Assembly (NCBI GenBank): GCA_007120745.1
Contig: SKNC01000097.1
Coordinates: 1-10,424 of the forward strand
Source of the DNA: Bacillota bacterium
GTDB taxonomy: Bacteria; Bacillota; Dethiobacteria; SKNC01
Length of the DNA: 10,424 nt
Direction: 5' to 3'
How positions within the stretch are numbered: position 1 is the first letter of the stretch; each line of letters opens with the position of its first letter. Shown here in pieces: positions 1 through 6,563 of the stretch. The notes beneath the pieces were generated by a model. It made no database searches. It was not told the DNA's origin and saw nothing but the letters and a program-made list of their open reading frames with translations. The position numbers and the translations under genes are program-made.

Positions 1-366
1 AAATATTTCTCCGGCTTTCGGGGGGAGGCCAGCGCCAGAACATGGCTCTTTAAAATTGCTCGTAATATTTACGTCGACCACCTGAAAAAGCCCCACTCTC
101 AAGCATACATAGACATCGACAACCAGACTATTCCCGATGAAAATGATGCCTACGCCCGTGCCGACGAAAAGGATGTTATAAATAAAATATTCTCCGGCTT
201 AAAGGATGAGGAGAGGACTATCTTGGTTTTGCGTGACATGAACGGCCTTACATACAAAGAAGTGGCCCATATCATGAATTATACGGAAGGCCAGGTCAAA
301 ATCGGTATCTTCCGGGCCAGGCGAAAGTTCCGGGAAGCCTACAGAAAGGAAATGGAGGTAGAGTAA
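1..366 (+). CDS. ECF-type RNA polymerase sigma factor, 5'-truncated by the window edge
   Basis: Frame 1 is open from the first base to a TAA at 364-366, giving the last 121 residues of a sigma-70 family protein. The first ~30 residues carry the end of sigma region 2 (FRGEASARTWLFKIARNIYVD), the core- and -10-contacting part. After a polar linker, residues ~58-121 form region 4, with a helix-turn-helix for -35 recognition (ERTILVLRDMNGLTYKEVA, then an RARRKFREAY recognition helix). Short linker and lack of regions 1 and 3 are typical of ECF (group 4) factors. The stop codon is followed at once by the anti-sigma gene, so the two are presumably co-transcribed and the sigma factor is held inactive at the membrane until a signal arrives. 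The ECF subgroup and target promoters cannot be told from this fragment. Confidence 0.93.
   Translation, partial: KYFSGFRGEASARTWLFKIARNIYVDHLKKPHSQAYIDIDNQTIPDENDAYARADEKDVINKIFSGLKDEERTILVLRDMNGLTYKEVAHIMNYTEGQVKIGIFRARRKFREAYRKEMEVE
354..359 (+). promoter_or_regulatory. Ribosome binding site of the anti-sigma gene, inside the sigma factor gene
   Basis: GGAGGT lies in the last codons of the sigma factor gene, 7 bases before the ATG at 367. With the TAA-ATG junction it suggests translational coupling, which would keep sigma and anti-sigma amounts matched. Confidence 0.7.
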
Positions 367-1842
367 ATGAAGCTTAACTGTGCATTAGTAAACGACCTCT
401 ACGTACTATATCAGGAAGGTGAACTGTCTTTAGAAGTTAGGGATGCACTGGAAGCACACTTAAAAGACTGCCCTGACTGCTGTCGTATCTATAAAAGCGG
501 CAGCGGGTTTACCGGCCTGCCGGAAACAAAAGAGCTGGAACCATCAAAAAAAATGGATGAAAAAATTATGCTGACTTTGAAAATCCGCAAACTAAAGCTT
601 GCAGTCTTTGTTATCCTTATCATCTTCACCATTACAACTCTGCAGGGCTATGCTAATACGCGCTCGCATCTCCTTGCCGATATGTCACGCCTGGAGCAGC
701 CGTTATGGCATATGCACCTTGATGTGGATACCGTTAAAGGTCCGCACTTTGTCGCCTGGAACATGGGTACCCTTCTTGAACAGATTAATGATCAAAACAA
801 CGTGCTGCACAGAAACCTTAACGCTTATGAAAAGCGGATACTGCGGGAAAATGACAAAAGCCTGTTTCTCCACTTAAATCTGCTTAATGTACTGGATATG
901 TTGCACCAGCGCTCAATGGCCGAAACCTTCACCGATCGTGATGAACTTGTGCTGGAGCGTATTTCGGGCTACTTTTATGACGCGGTGGCCCTGTTGACAG
1001 AGGAGAGGCTGACAACAAACGAATACTCTGCCGGTGGGATTTCGTTAATCCTCCATCGCGTTGATATCCTTGCCCTGGCACAAATATATGAAGATATCAA
1101 CCGGCTGTCTCTCACCTATTACCAATACAACAAATTGCCGGAAGAAACAACTCTGCTTACCGATGAAGAACTGCAAGAAACCCTGACAACCCTTTTCCCC
1201 AATGCCTGTCCCTTTGAACTGAGGGGGAGGGAGCAGGCGGAAACCTGGGGGAAGATCACTTTTGAAAGCAAGGGCAGCGGCAGTCGTCATTACGGCTACC
1301 TTGACCCTTATACAGGTGATCTGATATCTGTTCGCTTACATGACAAAGAGCTGGAAGGCCCGCTTCTGCCGGTGGAAGAGGTGGAAAAAAATATTCTGGA
1401 ATTTCTCGCCGCTGTTCACGGCACCGCTTATTCCCATGAGATAGAATACCAGGGCATCAATCACAACTTCTCCAGCAATGTAGATATCAAGCTCTACTCC
1501 TGGCGGGCACACACTTACCTGAACGGATACAGGCTTAACAATTTTATCGAAATCAGCGCCGATGCCCGTACCGGCATCCTTGATAGGTATTTCACAGAAA
1601 GGGGGCCTGTACGTAAACGCTCAGCAGGCCTGGGAAACTACAGTCTTATCTCTGCAGAAGACGCATTGAATAACCTGGATTTACAAGAGGATGCTCCTAA
1701 GCTATCTTTCCGGGAGACCATCGTGGCACGGTCCGCACTAACCGGCAAGCTGCAGCCCATTCACGTTTATTCCGCAGCAAACCAGCCCGACGTATTCGTT
1801 AATGCCGTACTTGGCAAAGTTGAGTACCCTCTCCAATATTAA
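367..1842 (+). CDS. Zinc-binding transmembrane anti-sigma factor with a large extracytoplasmic domain
   Basis: 491 residues. The N-terminal ~40 residues match the ZAS (zinc-binding anti-sigma) pattern: Cys5, then His31-x3-Cys35-x2-Cys38. This domain normally clamps the partner sigma factor in the cytoplasm. A hydrophobic segment at about residues 78-94 follows a basic stretch (KIRKLK), indicating one membrane span with the N-terminus inside. About 395 residues lie outside. This outer part contains two stretches of the kind seen in PepSY or YcdB/YcdC-type repeats: an aromatic strand followed by a D-x-x-TG turn at ~308-317 (DPYTG) and ~390-403 (DARTG). I infer such a sensor domain but cannot prove it. 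Zinc anti-sigma factors often have small outer domains, so this one is large. It abuts the upstream ECF sigma gene and is almost surely its antagonist. The signal is unknown. Confidence 0.85.
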   Translation: MKLNCALVNDLYVLYQEGELSLEVRDALEAHLKDCPDCCRIYKSGSGFTGLPETKELEPSKKMDEKIMLTLKIRKLKLAVFVILIIFTITTLQGYANTRSHLLADMSRLEQPLWHMHLDVDTVKGPHFVAWNMGTLLEQINDQNNVLHRNLNAYEKRILRENDKSLFLHLNLLNVLDMLHQRSMAETFTDRDELVLERISGYFYDAVALLTEERLTTNEYSAGGISLILHRVDILALAQIYEDINRLSLTYYQYNKLPEETTLLTDEELQETLTTLFPNACPFELRGREQAETWGKITFESKGSGSRHYGYLDPYTGDLISVRLHDKELEGPLLPVEEVEKNILEFLAAVHGTAYSHEIEYQGINHNFSSNVDIKLYSWRAHTYLNGYRLNNFIEISADARTGILDRYFTERGPVRKRSAGLGNYSLISAEDALNNLDLQEDAPKLSFRETIVARSALTGKLQPIHVYSAANQPDVFVNAVLGKVEYPLQY

Positions 1843-1965
1843 CACTGGTATGAGTTAACGGAGAAATTTCGTTGATGCATTTCCTAAAATCGGAGGGACA
1901 TTTTTAAAAAGACAGAAAATTCTAAAACTTGTCAAATTACAACAAGGAATATTAGAAATAAGTAT

Positions 1966-2000
1966 AGAATAGTTAATAAGTATTCTTAAAAAACTATTCT
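1966..2000. repeat. AT-rich inverted repeat
   Basis: AGAATAGTT at 1966-1974 is the exact complement of AACTATTCT at 1992-2000, with a 17-base loop. AATAAGTAT also occurs twice (1957-1965 and 1975-1983), overlapping the element. With only 9 A/T-rich pairs and no long T-run it is a poor intrinsic terminator. It could be an operator or a weak end signal for the sigma/anti-sigma transcript. Confidence 0.4.
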
Positions 2001-2096
2001 TTAAGGACTATGATTATCTGGCTTCAGGGTTGTCGTCTTTGCAGTCTATTAAAACGGTTGTAGAAGTTTGAGGTAAGGTTATTACAGGAAATAGAA

Positions 2097-2128
2097 GGGT
2101 TCTAGCGGTTTGGTTGAACCCGGGTTCA
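2097..2128. repeat. Palindrome with alternative hairpins
   Basis: TGAACCCGGGTTCA at 2115-2128 is a perfect 14-bp palindrome. Its left arm GAACCC (2116-2121) can also pair with an upstream GGGTTC at 2097-2102 across a 13-base loop. GGGTTC therefore occurs on both sides of a single GAACCC. The element lies about 70 bp upstream of the predicted -35 box, where a dimeric activator or repressor could bind. Its role is inferred from symmetry and position only. Confidence 0.45.
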
Positions 2129-2198
2129 TGGCAGGGGTGAAGGTATTTGGACAGGATTTAATAATGGCAAGGAGTAAATAACTGAAAAAAGGGCGTCC

Positions 2199-2226
2199 TT
2201 GACATTATTTATATTTGTTATATACT
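2199..2226 (+). promoter_or_regulatory. Sigma-A-type promoter, likely for the methyltransferase operon
   Basis: A perfect -35 box TTGACA (2199-2204) is followed after 16 bases by TATACT (2221-2226), one base from the TATAAT consensus. The surroundings are A/T-rich. The predicted start near 2233 would give a leader of about 520 bases before the first MttB-like gene, containing the hairpin/T-run element and the 31-codon ORF. It is the best promoter match I found between the anti-sigma gene and the operon. Confidence 0.6.
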
Positions 2227-2419
2227 TATGTAATATATGAGCTTTTATAATTTCTTATAGGGAACGTTTAGATATACAGGCTGCTGTTTATCTAGTACGT
2301 CAATATCATAAAAATGCTATTATTTTGTATTCAAGCAAATCAAGCAATAGATCCTGTCCATTAATTAAACTAATTTATCAACTGCCAGTACAAATAACAA
2401 TACATAAAATATTATATGG

Positions 2420-2505
2420 AGAAAGCTTCCTATAATCAGCCGAAGGATAGCCGTGCATTCTTTTGTACGTTTATCTGTTGAAATGATGGAAGCTTTTTAT
2501 TTTTA
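2420..2505 (+). terminator. Nested hairpin with T-run: attenuator or riboswitch-type terminator
   Basis: The outer stem pairs 2420-2430 (AGAAAGCTTCC) with 2488-2498 (GGAAGCTTTTT), 11 pairs with one G-U, and runs into TTTTTATTTTTAT. Inside, 2446-2450 pairs with 2471-2475, then after a one-base mismatch 2452-2456 pairs with 2465-2469, closing an 8-base loop. Two internal pairings (ATCA 2435-2438 with TGAT 2484-2487) are also possible. Nothing coding ends just upstream, and the element sits ~190 bases downstream of the predicted transcription start and 250 upstream of the operon's first gene, as expected for conditional termination. I do not recognise it as a known riboswitch class. Confidence 0.55.
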
Positions 2506-2592
2506 TCTTATCGTAAGGAAGGCGGTTCACTGTCTGCTTTGGCATTGAACTGCTCTAATAGAAGTTGGAGATTTACAAGGAGGTGAATCACC

Positions 2593-2688
2593 ATGGAATT
2601 AAATGTCTCCAATGTGATAGTGAATTGCTTTTGGGACAGACCCGGAGAATTCACCAGGAAGCTTTTGCATGAGCGACATTTTTTATAA
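2593..2688 (+). CDS. Small ORF of 31 codons in the operon leader
   Basis: ATG at 2593 to TAA at 2686-2688. It is preceded by AAGGAGGTGAATCACC (2577-2592), close to an ideal Shine-Dalgarno site, which is the main argument that it is translated. The product begins MELNVSNVIVNCFWDRPGEF and continues with a basic part (TRKLLHERHFL). I do not recognise it. There is no signal peptide or membrane span. It lies between the hairpin/T-run element and the first MttB-like gene, 66 bases ahead of that gene's start, and could be a leader peptide, a small protein or the relic of a larger gene. It has no run of one amino acid that would suggest classical amino-acid attenuation. Confidence 0.45.
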   Translation: MELNVSNVIVNCFWDRPGEFTRKLLHERHFL

Positions 2689-2740
2689 AGCCAATATAAT
2701 TAAGCGACTCGACACTTTTACTTAAACCACAATAGATGAT

Positions 2741-2748
2741 AGGAGGAG
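2741..2748 (+). promoter_or_regulatory. Ribosome binding site supporting the TTG start of MttB-like A
   Basis: AGGAGGAG lies 6 bases upstream of the TTG at 2755. The next in-frame ATG (2824) has no comparable site and would cut off a region (residues 1-23) that aligns with the N-termini of the two paralogues downstream, so TTG is preferred. Confidence 0.75.
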
Positions 2749-2754
2749 ATAAAG

Positions 2755-4146
2755 TTGAATACTCGCATACATCAATACCGGCCCCTTACGCAGAACGATA
2801 TTGAAGAAATTCACCGGGCCACCATGGAAGTACTGTCAGAAACCGGGTTTGAGGTTCATCAGCCGGAAGCTTTTGAGCTTTTCAAAAAGGTTGCTGACTC
2901 CGTGGACGAAGAGAATAAAATTATCAAAATAAATGAAAAAACCATTAAAGAAATAATTTCTACAGCCCCTTCAACCGTAACTCTTTACGGAAGAGATGAG
3001 AAGCACGACTGCAGGCTTGGTTCCGGTGAAGTATATTTTGGAACCGGTGGAACCGCTTTAAATATGCTGGATTTTGGAGAAAAAGAAAGCAGAATTGCCT
3101 GCCTTAAAGATCTTGAGAATGTTATTCGAATTGTTGACAAAATGGATTATATTGATATCTGCCTTCTCCCTACATATCCCAGTGAGCTGGATGTGGAAGA
3201 GGTGGATATAAACCGCTTTAAAGCAGGGCTCACTTACACCAACAAGCATGTAATGGGTGGGGTTTACACCTCAAAAGGTATTGATGAAGTAATTCGCCTG
3301 GCGGAAAAGGCTGCGGGTTCTCCAGAGGCACTTAGGGAACGGCCCTTTATTTCCATCATCACCTGTGGAATCAGCCCCCTGAGGCTGGATTATGAGTATG
3401 GAACGTTTATGATGCAAGTGGCTAAAGAAGGGATTCCACTGGCAGTGCCCGTGGAACCTTTATGCGGCGGTACTGCCCCCATGTCTTTAGCCGGGACCCT
3501 GGTGATTCAAAACTGTGATGCCCTGATTAACGTGATGTTAACCCAGCTGGTAAACCCAGGCACTCCGGTAATATATGGTTGTGTTGCCTCATGTATGGAT
3601 ATGAGAAGCTTTTGTTATTTAGGAGCTCCTGTAGAAAGCGGGATGATTAATGCTGCAACCGCACAGTTAACCCACTACTATGGTATTCCCTATTATGCCA
3701 CTGCGGGAATCAGTGACTCCAAGACACTGGATGTCCAGTGCGGTTATGAATCCGCCGTAAACAATATGCTGGTAGGCTTAGCTGGAGCCGACTTTATACA
3801 TGATGCCGCGGGGCTTATGGAGTTTGCTTTTACGGTAAGTTTGGAGAAACTGGTGATTGATAATGAAATTATCGGGATGGTAAAACGGGCAATTAAAGGG
3901 ATTAATGTATCAGAGAAAACCCTCTGCCTGGATGAGATTAAAACAAAGGGCCCGGGCGGCAACTTTTTAACCAGCAGAAGTACCCGGAAATTCATGCGAA
4001 CCAACCATTATCTCCCTACCCTCAGTGACCGGCTGGAGCGTTCATTGTGGATTGAGGAAGGGCATAAATCTGCGGATCAGAGGGCTCATGAAATAGTTAC
4101 CCGTATTCTTAATGAAAAACCAAAGAAGTATCTTTCATCAGATTAA
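2755..4146 (+). CDS. MttB-superfamily methyltransferase A (non-pyrrolysine, quaternary-amine type)
   Basis: 463 residues from a TTG start; MTTB/COG5598 family. Characterised non-pyrrolysine members such as MtgB (glycine betaine), MtpB (proline betaine) and MtcB (carnitine) move one methyl group from a quaternary amine to Co(I) of a corrinoid protein. Archaeal trimethylamine MttB needs a pyrrolysine encoded by UAG; this frame has no internal stop, so it belongs to the non-pyrrolysine branch. Family features seen: an N-terminal helix (IEEIHRATMEVLSETGFEVH), FGTGG at 95-99, KHVMGG at 164-169, CGGTAP at 237-242, HYYGIP at 307-312, GISDSK at 318-323 with DVQCGYE at 326-332, then GLMEF and VIDNE further on. 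It is the most canonical of the three paralogues here and first in the operon. The substrate cannot be read from sequence; a quaternary amine is the best guess. Confidence 0.9.
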   Translation: MNTRIHQYRPLTQNDIEEIHRATMEVLSETGFEVHQPEAFELFKKVADSVDEENKIIKINEKTIKEIISTAPSTVTLYGRDEKHDCRLGSGEVYFGTGGTALNMLDFGEKESRIACLKDLENVIRIVDKMDYIDICLLPTYPSELDVEEVDINRFKAGLTYTNKHVMGGVYTSKGIDEVIRLAEKAAGSPEALRERPFISIITCGISPLRLDYEYGTFMMQVAKEGIPLAVPVEPLCGGTAPMSLAGTLVIQNCDALINVMLTQLVNPGTPVIYGCVASCMDMRSFCYLGAPVESGMINAATAQLTHYYGIPYYATAGISDSKTLDVQCGYESAVNNMLVGLAGADFIHDAAGLMEFAFTVSLEKLVIDNEIIGMVKRAIKGINVSEKTLCLDEIKTKGPGGNFLTSRSTRKFMRTNHYLPTLSDRLERSLWIEEGHKSADQRAHEIVTRILNEKPKKYLSSD

Positions 4147-4197
4147 AAGATAATCGAACGGCAGGAGGAATGTACAAGTTTTGAAAGGAGTAGATTT

Positions 4198-5022
4198 ATG
4201 ATTATTATAGGGGAACGAGTGAATGCAACAAGAAAGAGTATCAGGACTGCCATTCAGCAGAAAGACGCCGGCACCATCCAGGAGGAGATATCCATGCAGG
4301 ATTCTGCAGGAGCAAATTATATTGACCTGAATGCCGGTACTGGATCTGGTGAAATTCAGCAGGAAAAGGATGATCTGTGCTGGTTGATTGACATAGCGCT
4401 GGAGTGCACGGAGAAAAACATTGTGCTGGATGCAGCAGGCCCTGAAATTTTAAAAACCGCTGCCCGACACCTGGATAATCGAAGACCGTGGATGCTCAAC
4501 TCCATTAACGGCGAACTAACCAGCCAGTCTATGGAAATTATTGAGCTTGCTTCCCAATACCAGGTTCCCCTCATAGCCCTGGCTATGGATAAAGATGGTA
4601 TACCTCCGGAAACGGATAGAAGAATAGCCATCTGTGAAGCAATCCTGAATGAAACGGAAAAAAGAGGTTTGGGGGAAGAACTTGTCTTTTTTGACCCCCT
4701 GGTGATACCTATCGCCACAGACATCAAGCAGGGATTAGTTACCTTTCAAGCCATTCAAAGGATTCATGAGCTTTTCCCTAAGGCCAAAACAACCCTGGGC
4801 CTTACCAACATTTCTCATGGACTGAAGAAACGCTATTTAATAAACGGGTCATTTCTTACCACCGCCATTTGTTTTGGTTTGGATTCCGCCATCTGCGACC
4901 CAACTCAGAAAAGTATTCAGCAGTCAATTATCATGGGGAACCTGCTGGCCGGCAAGGATAGACACTGCAGAAAATTTTCCAGAGCCATAAGGCAGGGCCT
5001 GTTCGAAGACGAGGAGAGATAA
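4198..5022 (+). CDS. MtrH/MtgA-like methyltetrahydrofolate:corrinoid methyltransferase
   Basis: 274 residues, the usual size for the pterin-binding TIM-barrel family (AcsE, MtgA, MtvA). It should carry a methyl group from the methylated corrinoid protein to tetrahydrofolate, giving methyl-THF for the Wood-Ljungdahl pathway. Features: IGERVNAT at 4-11, YIDLNAG at 41-47, Asp78 in VLDAAG, Asn104 in SINGE, Asp166 in FFDPL, and Asn204 in GLTNIS. By motif these correspond to the pterin-binding residues known in AcsE (Asp75, Asn96, Asp160, Asn199), so the enzyme looks active. One departure is GLTNISHGLKKR where relatives usually have GLSNVSFGLP; the altered Phe-Gly-Leu-Pro loop may affect docking of the corrinoid partner. 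AAAGGAG precedes the ATG by 8 bases; the next gene starts 2 bases after its stop. Confidence 0.9.
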   Translation: MIIIGERVNATRKSIRTAIQQKDAGTIQEEISMQDSAGANYIDLNAGTGSGEIQQEKDDLCWLIDIALECTEKNIVLDAAGPEILKTAARHLDNRRPWMLNSINGELTSQSMEIIELASQYQVPLIALAMDKDGIPPETDRRIAICEAILNETEKRGLGEELVFFDPLVIPIATDIKQGLVTFQAIQRIHELFPKAKTTLGLTNISHGLKKRYLINGSFLTTAICFGLDSAICDPTQKSIQQSIIMGNLLAGKDRHCRKFSRAIRQGLFEDEER

Positions 5023-5024
5023 TT

Positions 5025-6548
5025 ATGGAAGAACAAAAATTTCAGTATAAAAAACCACTGCACGTGCAGCCTGTTGAGCGGTTTACCCAAACACAGGTAA
5101 AGAGCATACACGAAGCATCAATGAAGCTTCTGTCGGAAACAGGGATTCAGTGTGCGGGAGAACAGGCAGCGGGCGTGTATCAAAGCGCAGGGTGTACGGT
5201 AAGTGAAACAAGTGATGGAAAACAAAAACTTTGGAATATACGGATTCCGGAAAAACTAATGGAAAAGGCCCTCAGCACCGTGCCTTCCGAGGTAATTTTA
5301 GGGGCAAGAGACCCGCAAAACACGTTATATTTGAACGCAAAAGTTCCGGCGGTTTATTTTGGAACCGGTTCAGAGACCAATATATACCTGAGGTCAAGGA
5401 TTGAACAGTTTGTCAGCACCGACAGCAGCAAAAATACTCTGCAGTACCCCGTGTTTGAGGAAGAGCCGGGCTCCATTAAAGCATTACGGGAGTCTGCCCG
5501 GCTTATAGACCACCTGGAGCATGCAGACTTTTTTGTCAGAAATATTAATATACAGGATTCGGAAATCAATTCAACTAACAAGGATGTTAATGTTTTTTTC
5601 AATGCGCTGCTGAATACCGGAAAGCATGTACAGGGCGGGATAACTAACCCCGATGCTCTTTCTGATGTGATTTCCCTGGCAAAAATAATTGCCGGAGAGC
5701 AGCCTTACCTTCCCCTGTCGTTTATTGTATGTCCCATCAGGAGCCCTCTATTTATGGTCTCCGATAGTTCTGAGAAAGTAATTGCCATTGCAAAGGAGAA
5801 GGTTCCCATGGTGATTTCTTCATCTCCTCAAGGGGGGGTAACGGCTCCTATTCAGGAGGAAGGAATCGTGATGCAGATTAACGCAGAGATCCTGGCGGGC
5901 ATTGCCCTGGCACAGTTTGCCAATCCCGGCGCCCCTGTACTGTATGGGTCCGTACCCGTACGGGCGCGGCTGGATACCCTGCAGGACTGCTACGGGACAG
6001 CAGAATTTATCCACTATGCCATGGGCTGCGCTCAAATGGCTCGCTTCTATGGAATCCCCTGTTATTCTTCCTCAGGGGTGGGGGACACGAAGCGCCCTGG
6101 AATGCAGGCCATGATGGAAAAAGTGTATTCATATTTGGGCACAGCCTCCGCGGGACCCCACTATATCCACTATTCCTTTGGGCTTCTGGACGGCACCAAT
6201 ATCTTTTGCCCGCTCCAGGCAGTTCTGGATAACGCTTCCATTGCCCTGGTGAAGGATATTCTTCGGGTTCCCAGCTGTGACCAGCAGCATTTCGATGCCG
6301 CACTTCAGGAAATTATTAAAACCGCCAAAGGCTCGGGCATGTTTACCCGGGGAGTGAGAAAGCAGTTTCGCAGAAAGGTAGTTTCAGAGACCTATGAGTT
6401 TGTCTCTGAGGGAGAGGAAGACCAGGTTTTTGTGAAGGCACAGGCAAAACTCGATGCCAGTCTGGACGATGATTCCAATACCCTACCAGATGACATAGTT
6501 AAACAGGTATATAAAGAAATACCTGGATTATTAAAAAATATTAAATAA
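5025..6548 (+). CDS. MttB-superfamily methyltransferase B (divergent paralogue)
   Basis: 507 residues, about 44 longer than paralogue A. It keeps the fold markers VYFGTG (110-115), KHVQGG (200-205), a GGVTAP version of the GGTAP loop (270-275), RFYGIP and GLLDGT. Other conserved segments have changed: A's GISDSK-x2-DVQCGYE reads GVGDTK-x2-GMQAMME at 351-363, and VIDNE reads VLDNA. There is extra sequence around residues 120-150 (IEQFVSTDSSKNTLQYPVF) and an acidic C-terminal tail (about 465-507). No internal stop, so no pyrrolysine. ATG lies 2 bases after the preceding stop, with GAGGAGA as ribosome binding site inside that gene. The likely role is methyl transfer from an N-methyl compound to the corrinoid protein encoded next; a different substrate from A or a step later in the same pathway is possible. 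Confidence 0.85.
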   Translation: MEEQKFQYKKPLHVQPVERFTQTQVKSIHEASMKLLSETGIQCAGEQAAGVYQSAGCTVSETSDGKQKLWNIRIPEKLMEKALSTVPSEVILGARDPQNTLYLNAKVPAVYFGTGSETNIYLRSRIEQFVSTDSSKNTLQYPVFEEEPGSIKALRESARLIDHLEHADFFVRNINIQDSEINSTNKDVNVFFNALLNTGKHVQGGITNPDALSDVISLAKIIAGEQPYLPLSFIVCPIRSPLFMVSDSSEKVIAIAKEKVPMVISSSPQGGVTAPIQEEGIVMQINAEILAGIALAQFANPGAPVLYGSVPVRARLDTLQDCYGTAEFIHYAMGCAQMARFYGIPCYSSSGVGDTKRPGMQAMMEKVYSYLGTASAGPHYIHYSFGLLDGTNIFCPLQAVLDNASIALVKDILRVPSCDQQHFDAALQEIIKTAKGSGMFTRGVRKQFRRKVVSETYEFVSEGEEDQVFVKAQAKLDASLDDDSNTLPDDIVKQVYKEIPGLLKNIK

Positions 6549-6563
6549 TACAGGAGGTATATT

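Larger units (their letters stand above)
1843..2592. other. Long intergenic region upstream of the methyltransferase operon
   Basis: About 750 bp (910 bp up to the first operon gene) with no long reading frame on either strand. It holds an AT-rich inverted repeat near 1966-2000, a set of mutually exclusive GGGTTC/GAACCC hairpins near 2097-2128, a sigma-A-like promoter at 2199-2226 and a nested hairpin with T-run at 2420-2505. No strong intrinsic terminator follows the anti-sigma gene. Short frames at ~2009-2062 (starting MIIWLQGCRLC) and ~2128-2181 are too small to call as genes; they could be relics of a decayed gene, but I see no proof of that. Confidence 0.6.

Noticed and set aside
1855..1875. 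Hairpin AACGGAGAAATTTCGTT as terminator of the anti-sigma gene
   Set aside because: Only about four solid pairs and no T-run afterwards.
2095..2130. GGTTCTAGC similar to part of the preQ1-I riboswitch core
   Set aside because: The second stem half and the A-rich tail do not follow, and no queuosine gene is nearby.
2538..2551. TGGCAT-N5-TGC resembling a sigma-54 promoter, attractive because methylamine operons are often sigma-54 dependent
   Set aside because: The GG and GC elements are 9 rather than 10 bases apart and the -12 element lacks the full TTGC; sigma-54 promoters tolerate spacing changes poorly.
2755..4146. Pyrrolysine-type trimethylamine methyltransferase MttB
   Set aside because: None of the three MttB-like frames contains an internal TAG, and no pyl genes are in the window, so they belong to the non-pyrrolysine branch.
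4164..4184. AGGAGGAATG followed by a four-codon frame before the MtrH-like gene
   Set aside because: The spacing from AGGAGG to this ATG is too short and the frame ends after four codons; the AAAGGAG nearer to 4198 is the functional site.
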